From NCBI GenBank assembly GCA_002632355.1, contig NSJJ01000004.1:1-64000 (forward strand): a stretch of DNA of 64,000 nt. The letters are read 5' to 3'. A program made the translations under genes and the position numbers. Below the pieces are notes generated by a model, which had not been told where the DNA came from, made no database searches, and saw only the letters and a program-made list of their open reading frames with translations. Shown here piece after piece: positions 46,859-54,357 of the stretch. The stretch comes from Sulfuricella denitrificans. GTDB lineage: Bacteria > Pseudomonadota > Gammaproteobacteria > Burkholderiales > Sulfuricellaceae. How positions within the stretch are numbered: position 1 is the first letter of the stretch; every line of letters begins with the position of its first letter.

Positions 46859-47499
46859 CCCATGGCGCCTTTGACAAACGCCTCTTCATCCAGGCCATGT
46901 TTGGCCTGAAAATCAAATTCCGGGTTACACGTCCGATACACCTGGCGCAACAGGGCGGCAAAGGTTTCACGCACCCCCGACCCATCCAGCGCAGACGAAA
47001 ACAGCAGGGGCCAGGGTGCGGACGACCAGCGCTGCATGATTTCTTCCTCACTCAGGATATTGGGAAGATCGCGTTTGTTGAATTGAACCACCAGCGGCAA
47101 TTTATCGAAGTTAAGCCCAACCCGCGCAACGTTATCTGCCAGATTCTGGAAAGATTCGCCATTGTTGACGCTCTGGGTTTTCTGCGAATCCGCCACGAAC
47201 ACCACGCCATCCGCGCGTGAAAGCACCGCCTTGCGCGTGCCATCATGTGCCACCTGGCCGGGCACGGTAAACAGGCGGAACTTCACCAGCAAGCCGGAAG
47301 GCGCGCGAAACCCCAGCGGAAGCAGATCGAAAAACAGGGTGCGGTCGTTCTGGGTTTCCAGCGTCATGATTTCGCCCTTCATGTCCGGCGCAACCAGATC
47401 GTGAAGTTTCATCAGATTGGTCGTCTTTCCGCCTTGCGCCGGGCCATAGTAGACCAGTTTGAAGGTCAGCTTGCTGGTTTGCGGGTCGAATTCAGGCAT
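46855..47499 (-). CDS. MglA-like small GTPase
   Basis: This 214-residue Ras-like GTPase has P-loop GPAQGGKTTN at about residues 19-28, the MglA-typical G3 sequence TVPGQ (about 81-85, in place of the Ras DxxGQ) and G4 NKRD at about 142-145. MglA sets cell polarity and pilus-motor placement in Myxococcus, with MglB as its GAP. No MglB/roadblock gene is seen next to it. The ATG at 47499 (MPEFDPQTSK) was preferred; a nine-codon upstream GTG has no ribosome-binding site. It shares an operon with kinases, receivers and the PilB-like ATPase. Confidence 0.92.
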   Translation of the reverse strand: MPEFDPQTSKLTFKLVYYGPAQGGKTTNLMKLHDLVAPDMKGEIMTLETQNDRTLFFDLLPLGFRAPSGLLVKFRLFTVPGQVAHDGTRKAVLSRADGVVFVADSQKTQSVNNGESFQNLADNVARVGLNFDKLPLVVQFNKRDLPNILSEEEIMQRWSSAPWPLLFSSALDGSGVRETFAALLRQVYRTCNPEFDFQAKHGLDEEAFVKGAMG

Positions 47500-47528
47500 G
47501 CTGGTTCTTAACCTCTCAAGCTGCACAC

Positions 47529-48080
47529 CTACATATCATCAAAAATTACCGATCCGTCCGGACCCCAGTGAACATTGGTAATCCCCGGTTCCTGCTCTTC
47601 AAGACGCTTGCGTTCCAGTTCCTGCGGGGTCATGGCACCGTTCTCGAGACGGGCCTGATCGGCCAGGCGCTGGTTTTCCAGCGCCAGATTGCGGTAGGCC
47701 AATGCCTGGGCAATGCTCGACACCAGCTCGTAATCGTTCCATGGCTTGTTGATGAAGCGGTAAATCTGGGCATCGTTGATAGCGCCGATCACAGCATTGA
47801 GATCAGCATACCCAGACAGGATCAGACGTGCTGCATTGGGCTGGATCTCCTTGAGCTCCTTCAGAAAAGTCACGCCATCCTTGCGCGGCATTCGGTAATC
47901 CGAAAGCACCAGGTCCACCGTGTTGTGGCGTGCGAATTCCAGCGCCTCGTCCGCAGTAGAGAAACTCTCGACCTTGATCTTGTACTCGATTCCGTCATAA
48001 ACACATGGGGTAATCGTCAACAAACGGCGTAGCGCCTTGAGAATATTTTCCTCGTCGTCCACCAGCATGATGCGATACAT
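47529..48080 (-). CDS. Response regulator, receiver with short acidic tail
   Basis: This 183-residue protein is a receiver (residues 1-130: IMLVDDEENILKALRRLL; phospho-Asp in LVLSDYRMPRKDG; switch Lys in INKPWNDYEL) plus a helical tail ending PDGSVIFDDM. There is no DNA-binding domain, so it acts by protein contact or as a phosphate shuttle. The 4-bp spacing to the HD-GYP gene and 29 bp to the GTPase place it in the middle of the operon. Confidence 0.9.
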   Translation of the reverse strand: MYRIMLVDDEENILKALRRLLTITPCVYDGIEYKIKVESFSTADEALEFARHNTVDLVLSDYRMPRKDGVTFLKELKEIQPNAARLILSGYADLNAVIGAINDAQIYRFINKPWNDYELVSSIAQALAYRNLALENQRLADQARLENGAMTPQELERKRLEEQEPGITNVHWGPDGSVIFDDM

Positions 48081-48084
48081 AAGA

Positions 48085-49407
48085 TTATTCCCCTTTCCCG
48101 GTACGAATATGGAGGGTCAAAGCCCGGCCAGATGATCTCTCGAAACTATGAACCTGCTCGATGATGATATCGGTAAGCACGAAATCTCGCGACAGCAGCA
48201 TCACCCCCTCCGGCGTAACCAGATCCCTTGACAGAATCATTCCCGCTTTGAGTTGCGGGGATTTGACGCTCATCTCGGCAATGACATCGCTCCCGGCACC
48301 CATCATGGGGGCGAAAACATCAACCACCTGGGGATCGTAACGCTTGCCTCGCCCTTCGACAATAAAAGCCACGGCTTCACTCTGGGTCAGGCGCTTGCTG
48401 AGCAACGTGCCGATCTGAAGCGCATCGTAATCATTGGCCAGCGCCAGAATGCGGGCGCCCATGGGAATGGCCAGCCCGGACAGACCATCAGGAAACCCCA
48501 TGCCGTCCCAGCGCTCGTGATGAGCACGAATCAATTTAGCTGCGCCGTAAAGCTGCTCCAGGCCCATAAGTGCAGCCTCGCCGGTTGCGGAATGACGGAT
48601 TACCAGGTCGCGATCTTCTCCCGCAAGGGTGACGAAAGGCCGGGTCAGCACCTTGTCGGGCAGGCCGATCTTGCCGATATCATGTAGCAGGGCTGCGGCA
48701 AAAACATCATTCACTTCGCCGTCGCTCAGATTCATGCGCCTGGCCAGGTTACGCGCCAGGTCGGCAACACGACGGGAGTGCCCGGCGAGACTACGTTCCC
48801 GCAGTTCGATCAGATTGGAAAACACCTTGAGCGAGGTAATGAAACTGTCTTTCAGTTTCTTGTTCGCGAGCTCCAGAAATCCCATGGTCTGGCGGACTTC
48901 CTGAGTCCGCTCCAGCACCTTGGCCTCAAGGCTGGCATTCAGCTCCATGAGTTCCTCGTTCTGGCGCAACGTCAGCTCTTCCAGACGCCGTTTTTCCTGC
49001 TCGAGGTTTTTCAGGTCAAGCGCCTGCTTTACCAGCAAAACGATATCGTCGTCATTCCAGGGTTTGGAAACGTAACGGAAAATTTCGCCTTTGTTGATGG
49101 CGGCAATGGTGGAACTGACATCGGCATAACCAGTCAGCAAGATGCGCATGGTATCGGGCCACTTCTGACGCACCTGTTCAAGAAACTGGGCGCCGTCCAT
49201 ATTGGGCATGCGCATGTCGGATATCACCAGATCGACCGGCTCGCGCTCAAGCAGCTCCAGCCCCAGCGTTCCTCCCTCGGCCGTGTGTATTTTGTATCCA
49301 TAGGGCCGGAACAGGCGGCGCAGGGCGCTGAGGATATTGGGTTCATCGTCCACGAAAAGGAGCGTGGCCGGTTTGGAAGAAGATGCCTGTGGATCTATTT
49401 CACTCAT
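48085..49407 (-). CDS. HD-GYP response regulator (RpfG-like c-di-GMP phosphodiesterase)
   Basis: This 440-residue protein has an N-terminal receiver (FVDDEPNILSALRRLF, phospho-Asp in LVISDMRMPNMDG, VSKPWNDDDI), a coiled-coil linker at about 130-190 and a C-terminal HD-GYP domain at about 195-350. The metal residues are in LLHDIGKIGLPDKVL, the following RHSATGEAA and AHHERWDGMGFPDGL (GFP in place of GYP). It should degrade c-di-GMP. It is the first gene of the operon that ends with the receiver-ATPase. The 180 bp upstream hold no clear promoter. Confidence 0.93.
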   Translation of the reverse strand: MSEIDPQASSSKPATLLFVDDEPNILSALRRLFRPYGYKIHTAEGGTLGLELLEREPVDLVISDMRMPNMDGAQFLEQVRQKWPDTMRILLTGYADVSSTIAAINKGEIFRYVSKPWNDDDIVLLVKQALDLKNLEQEKRRLEELTLRQNEELMELNASLEAKVLERTQEVRQTMGFLELANKKLKDSFITSLKVFSNLIELRERSLAGHSRRVADLARNLARRMNLSDGEVNDVFAAALLHDIGKIGLPDKVLTRPFVTLAGEDRDLVIRHSATGEAALMGLEQLYGAAKLIRAHHERWDGMGFPDGLSGLAIPMGARILALANDYDALQIGTLLSKRLTQSEAVAFIVEGRGKRYDPQVVDVFAPMMGAGSDVIAEMSVKSPQLKAGMILSRDLVTPEGVMLLSRDFVLTDIIIEQVHSFERSSGRALTLHIRTGKGE

Positions 49408-49588
49408 AACTCATGTTATTCCAGCAGTCACGGAATCCGGGGAGATTGAATGGGAACTTATACCAGATGCCCGGCAGCCAGTGCAAACGCCATTTGGCAT
49501 ATTTCCTTACTGAAGAATACCTCATTCTTCAGGTCTGGTCTTCCCCCTGATTTTGAGCGTGAGGTCATGCTGACTGCACTTTCGATCG

Positions 49589-52500
49589 TCAGCCCACAGT
49601 TTCGATGGCTGCTGCCCGATAATCAGGAAGTGCTTCCCGTGCCTGGATGACTTCCCTGGCAAGACGCTCGTTTTCGCTGGACAGCTCATAGTATTTAAAT
49701 GCCTCGCGTATTTGCTCACGCAACTGATCGTCATCCCATGGCTTGGTCAGAAACTTGAACACCGACCCCTCGTTGATGGCATCGGTCACGCTTTTCAATT
49801 CGGTGAAGCCGGACAGCACCATGCGCACGGATTCCGGGTAAAGCTGCTTTGCGCGGCGCAGGAATTCGGTTCCGCTCATCCCCGGCATGCGCTGGTCCGA
49901 AAGAATCACGCCGACCCGATGCGTTGCCAGCAGGTTGAATGCTTCATCGGGACTGGTCGCCCTGAGAATGGTGTAGTTGTCCGGGCGCAGCAGGCGTGCC
50001 AGCGACGAAAGAATATTGGCCTCATCGTCGAGCAGGAGCAGCACGCGCTTATCCGCTTCCTCGCCGGATGGACTGACCTGCAGGTACCGCCCTTCCCTGA
50101 GCAGTTCGGTGAACGCTTCTTCCGGTATGGGCCGGCTGAAATAGTAACCTTGTATTTCATCGCACTGGCGCAGGCGCAGGAAATTCATTTGTTCCTCGTT
50201 TTCCACGCCTTCCGCGACCACTTTCAATTTCATGTCATGGGCCAGGGAAATCACCGCCCGGGCAATTGCCGCATCATCCGGGTCACTGATAATGTCGCGC
50301 ACGAAAGAACGGTCGATTTTCAGGGTATCAATCGGGAAGCGTTTCAGATAACTGAGCGAGGAATAACCCGTACCGAAATCGTCAATCGACAATCTGACGC
50401 CCATCGCCTTGAGTTTTTTCAAGGTAACGCTCGCTTCCTCGGCATTGTGCATCAGCAGGCTCTCGGTGATTTCCAGTTCAAGAAAGGCAGCATCAAGCCG
50501 GGTCTCACTCAGTGCTGTCCTGACCGTCTCGACCAGGTCCTGCTGCCAGAACTGGCGTGCCGACAGATTGACGGCGACGCTGATGGGCGCAAATCCAGCC
50601 TCCTGCCATGCCTTGTTCCGGGCACAGGCGGTATGCAAAACCCATGCGCCAATCGGCACGATCAGGCCGGTTTCCTCCGCCAGCGGAATGAAACTGGCGG
50701 GAGAAATCATGCCATGTTCCGGGTGCTGCCAGCGCAACAGCGCCTCCATTCCGAGCATCGCCCCGCTCTGCAAATCCACCTTGGGCTGATAGTGCAGCAG
50801 GAGTTCGCCCCGCTCCAGCGCGTGGCGCAGGCTGTTTTCCAGCATCAGCCGCTCCATCGCCAGGACATTCATATCCTGACCATAAAACTGGAAATTGTTA
50901 CGTCCCTGCTCCTTGGCACGGTACATGGCGGCATCGGCATTTTTAAGCAACTGTTCCACTTCTCGGCCATCCTTTGGGTACTGCGCGATGCCCATGCTGA
51001 AGGTGGTGTAAAGCTCCTGCCCGGCGATGACATAGGGTTCGGACAGCGTATCCATGATTTTCTGCACAAGCTGGGTCAGATTGTCACCATTTGCCAGACT
51101 GGACAGAACCAGCACGAATTCGTCACCACTCCAGCGCGCGGCGGTATCGCCCTCACCAACACAGGCCGCCAGGCGCCCGGCAATGGCCTTGAGCAACTGG
51201 TCGGCATTGGCATGACCAAGGCTATTGACAACCAGCTTGAAATTATCGAGATCGAGATGCAGCACGGCCAGTTCGTTTTGCCGTTGCCGGGCATGGGCAA
51301 GTGACTGGTTCAGGCGATCGTGTACCAGATTACGGTTGGCCAGACCAGTCAATTCGTCAAAATGCGCATGGCGTTCAAGTTGTTCCTCATAACGTTTGCG
51401 CTCGGTAATGTCGTTCATGACCCCTACAAAATGGGTCACATAGCCATTTTCGTCGCGCACTGGCGAAAAAAACAATTCGACCCAGAACAGGCTCCCATCC
51501 TTGCGATAATGACTCAGCACCGCGTTGCCGTCGCGCTGCTCGCGAATGGCCAGATAGAGTTCCGCGATTTGTGGCTGGTTCACGCCCTCGTCATCAAGCA
51601 TGCGGCAACTCTTGCCCACCACCTCCATGCTGGAAAAACCGGTAATACGTTCGAATGCAGGATTGACATAGAAAATCGGGAAATTTTCCTTTCGGGCATC
51701 AGCGATAAAAATGGCATTGACACTGGATTCCATCGCCCGTGCCCATAATCTAAGATTTTCTTCAGCCGCCTTGATCGCACTGATGTCGCTGTAAATCGCG
51801 GCATAATGGCTGACTTCTCCCTGAGCGTTCCTGATTTCGCTGATCGACATCCAGGCCGGATAGATTTCCCCATTCTTGCGCCTGTTCCAGATTTCACCCT
51901 GCCAATGGCCAGTATCATGAATCGAATCCATCATGCCGCGGAAAAACGCTGCATCGTGGCGTCCCGATTTCAGCATGCTCGGACTCTGTCCTATCACCTC
52001 GCCTGGCGTGTAGCCCGTAATGTCAATGAAGGACTGGTTGACCGAAATGATGCTGTTCTCAGCATCGGTGATAAAAATGGCCTCCAGGCTGTCCTCGAAC
52101 ACCTGGGCTGCAAGGCGCAACTGCTGCTCGGCTCGCCTGCGTTCCGAGATGTCCATGAAAGTGACGACGAAGCCATCGATCAGGCCTTCGTGGCGAATTG
52201 CATGGGCATGATATTCGACGTTAAAAGTGCTGCCATCCCTGCGCCAGAACACCTCGTCATCCACATGCACACCCGCATCGTTCCAGCAGGCTTCGTAAGC
52301 ACGGCATTTCTCCGCCGGATAGGGAGAGCCATCCTCATGACTGTGGTGAAACAGTTTGTGGGCATGTCGGCCAAGTAGCTCTTCCTCCCGCTCGTACCCC
52401 AGTAATTGCAGGCAGGCCGGGTTAACGAAGGTAATATTGCCTTCCATGTTTACCCCGTAAATCGCCTCGGCGGCGGATTCGAGCAGCAAGCGTGTTTTCT

Positions 52501-53581
52501 GCTCGCTGCGCAGCACCCGTTCCTGATGCATGAGGTCACGCTCATACTGATTGGCCAGCAATTTTGTGCGCTGCTGTCGCCACCACAAGCCGATGAACAC
52601 CCCAGCCGCGATAATGAAAACCAGCGTCAGCATTGCCACGATCAAGGCCGCCTTGCGCACCGGGGCATAAATCTCTTCCCGGTCCATCTTGGCGACCAGG
52701 AACCAGGGCGAGCCCGGCACAATGCGCGTCGCCCCGATCACATGCACTCCCCGGTAATCGACCCCTTCGACCAATCCGCCAATGCCACGCGCCATCATCG
52801 CCGCCAGCAGCGCCTTGTCGCTTACCGGAAAACGGAGTTGCAGCTCCGTGTTCTCGCGGTGGCGCAGCCTGTTCAGAAACACCACTTCGTCGCTCTCGCG
52901 GCGCACCAGAATGGCTTCCGCGCTCGAACTGGCAGTCGGCCAGGATTGCAGCAGTGGATAAAGATAGGTTTCGGGGTCGATGCGGAAATAAATGCCGGCA
53001 ATAGCCGGATTGCGCGTATCACCCCCGGCGAGGACCGGCACCACCAGATCCAGCCTGATGCGCGGCGCTTCCGCTCCCGGGTGCAGATCGGTAAGAATGA
53101 CCTTGCGTGTGCGCATGGCGTCCATCACCAGTTGAGCGCCCATTGGCGTAGGTGGCAGGGCATCCGGCGTCACTGACAGTTCGCGTACCCTGCCCTGCGT
53201 ATCGAGAATGAACACGCCCTGGAAAGCATAAGCCTGCTGCACTGCCTTAAGGCGCTGCGCGATGTGTTGCGCGCCCTCATCCTGCGGCGCGCCGCGCTGC
53301 AACCAACGCCCGATCTCGGCAGCCAGCATGGGATCCCCAGCCATCACCGCGCCGATTTGATTGTAGGTCTCGCGCCATTTGACCACCTGATTGACCCTAA
53401 GGTCGGCAATGGCACCCAGGGTACTGTGAGCTTCATCCTTGACGTTTTGCTGAGCCCGGCTGAAGGCAAAATAACCGGCAGTACCAATGGCGCAGGCCAG
53501 GAAGATGAATGCCAGAAAAGGCACCCAATAAAGTAAACCGGAGGCAGAACGTGGCACACCTCGTAATTGCCTTTTTGCCAT
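49589..53581 (-). CDS. Membrane GGDEF-EAL protein with Cache-like sensor, three PAS and a C-terminal receiver
   Basis: This 1330-residue signalling protein contains, in order: TM1 at about 18-38; a periplasmic Cache/CHASE-like sensor to about 310; TM2 (LIVAMLTLVFIIAAGVFIGLWW); three PAS domains at about 365-730; GGDEF at about 740-900 (SGDEF signature); EAL at about 910-1160 (MEALLRWQHP, IDDFGTGYSSLSYL, all EAL motifs recognisable); and a receiver at about 1190-1310 (LLLDDEANILSSLARLL, SDQRMPGMSG, LTKPWDDDQL). A receiver at the C-terminal end is uncommon. It both makes and breaks c-di-GMP in principle. ATG 53581 (MAKRQLRG) chosen; a GTG/ATG four codons earlier is possible. Confidence 0.94.
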   Translation of the reverse strand: MAKRQLRGVPRSASGLLYWVPFLAFIFLACAIGTAGYFAFSRAQQNVKDEAHSTLGAIADLRVNQVVKWRETYNQIGAVMAGDPMLAAEIGRWLQRGAPQDEGAQHIAQRLKAVQQAYAFQGVFILDTQGRVRELSVTPDALPPTPMGAQLVMDAMRTRKVILTDLHPGAEAPRIRLDLVVPVLAGGDTRNPAIAGIYFRIDPETYLYPLLQSWPTASSSAEAILVRRESDEVVFLNRLRHRENTELQLRFPVSDKALLAAMMARGIGGLVEGVDYRGVHVIGATRIVPGSPWFLVAKMDREEIYAPVRKAALIVAMLTLVFIIAAGVFIGLWWRQQRTKLLANQYERDLMHQERVLRSEQKTRLLLESAAEAIYGVNMEGNITFVNPACLQLLGYEREEELLGRHAHKLFHHSHEDGSPYPAEKCRAYEACWNDAGVHVDDEVFWRRDGSTFNVEYHAHAIRHEGLIDGFVVTFMDISERRRAEQQLRLAAQVFEDSLEAIFITDAENSIISVNQSFIDITGYTPGEVIGQSPSMLKSGRHDAAFFRGMMDSIHDTGHWQGEIWNRRKNGEIYPAWMSISEIRNAQGEVSHYAAIYSDISAIKAAEENLRLWARAMESSVNAIFIADARKENFPIFYVNPAFERITGFSSMEVVGKSCRMLDDEGVNQPQIAELYLAIREQRDGNAVLSHYRKDGSLFWVELFFSPVRDENGYVTHFVGVMNDITERKRYEEQLERHAHFDELTGLANRNLVHDRLNQSLAHARQRQNELAVLHLDLDNFKLVVNSLGHANADQLLKAIAGRLAACVGEGDTAARWSGDEFVLVLSSLANGDNLTQLVQKIMDTLSEPYVIAGQELYTTFSMGIAQYPKDGREVEQLLKNADAAMYRAKEQGRNNFQFYGQDMNVLAMERLMLENSLRHALERGELLLHYQPKVDLQSGAMLGMEALLRWQHPEHGMISPASFIPLAEETGLIVPIGAWVLHTACARNKAWQEAGFAPISVAVNLSARQFWQQDLVETVRTALSETRLDAAFLELEITESLLMHNAEEASVTLKKLKAMGVRLSIDDFGTGYSSLSYLKRFPIDTLKIDRSFVRDIISDPDDAAIARAVISLAHDMKLKVVAEGVENEEQMNFLRLRQCDEIQGYYFSRPIPEEAFTELLREGRYLQVSPSGEEADKRVLLLLDDEANILSSLARLLRPDNYTILRATSPDEAFNLLATHRVGVILSDQRMPGMSGTEFLRRAKQLYPESVRMVLSGFTELKSVTDAINEGSVFKFLTKPWDDDQLREQIREAFKYYELSSENERLAREVIQAREALPDYRAAAIETVG

Positions 53582-53671
53582 GCAAATCTCCACTCAGTTC
53601 GAATCCGAAAATCAGCATGACAATTTATTATCAATTGATAACTTTGACATCCGTATTTCTACGGAGACAAA

Positions 53672-54307
53672 TCATAAACGGATATCAATATCCTTTTCAA
53701 GAGCCCTGAATTCCAGCACCCTCCGGACCAAATCACTCAAAGACCCGGCTTCCATCTTGACCATGATGTTGGCGCGATGGGTTTCAACTGTCCTCACGCT
53801 CAACTCAAGGGTTTCGGCGATGGCACGGTTGGCCTTGCCGGCGAGCAGAAGTTCCAGGATTTCCAGCTCGCGCGGGGTGAGCTGCGCAAGGCAGCGACGA
53901 ATCCTTGCGTGGGTGTTGCGTTTCAGACGAACCGCTTCGCCTATTCTGATGGCCTTGCGCAGACGATCGATCAGGTCTTCGTTCTCGAATGGCTTTTCTA
54001 AAAAATCCACGGCACCCAACTTCATGGCGCTGACCACATCAGGCACCTTGCCATAGCCAGTGAGAAATATGACCGGGATATCCACCTCTTCGAGCCGGAG
54101 GCGCTGTTGCAGCTCCAGTCCGCTCATGCCGGGCATGTGCATATCAAGCAGCAGACATCCGGAGCAGTCAGCACGTCTGGAGGCCAGAAATGCCGCCGCG
54201 CTGTCGTAAGCCTCCGCCCGCATGCCGGCAAGACGCACTGCCCGGCACAGCGCGCCGCGCATCTCTGCATCGTCGTCAACGATAAAGACCGTCGGCTCCG
54301 GCTTCAT
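53672..54307 (-). CDS. FixJ/NarL-type response regulator
   Basis: This 211-residue protein has an N-terminal receiver (VFIVDDDAEMRGAL; phospho-Asp in CLLLDMHMPGMSG; FLTGYGK and LEKPF) and a C-terminal LuxR-type helix-turn-helix at about 140-200 (LTPRELEILELLLAGKANRAIAETL, VRTVETHRANIMVKM). It is the only DNA-binding output gene in the signalling cluster. It lies 50 bp after the large sensor kinase gene and is probably its partner. Confidence 0.93.
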   Translation of the reverse strand: MKPEPTVFIVDDDAEMRGALCRAVRLAGMRAEAYDSAAAFLASRRADCSGCLLLDMHMPGMSGLELQQRLRLEEVDIPVIFLTGYGKVPDVVSAMKLGAVDFLEKPFENEDLIDRLRKAIRIGEAVRLKRNTHARIRRCLAQLTPRELEILELLLAGKANRAIAETLELSVRTVETHRANIMVKMEAGSLSDLVRRVLEFRALEKDIDIRL

Positions 54308-54357
54308 CTATCGCCCGAATTCGCCCACAGGAAGAAAAAAATCCCGGGATGGCTTCA

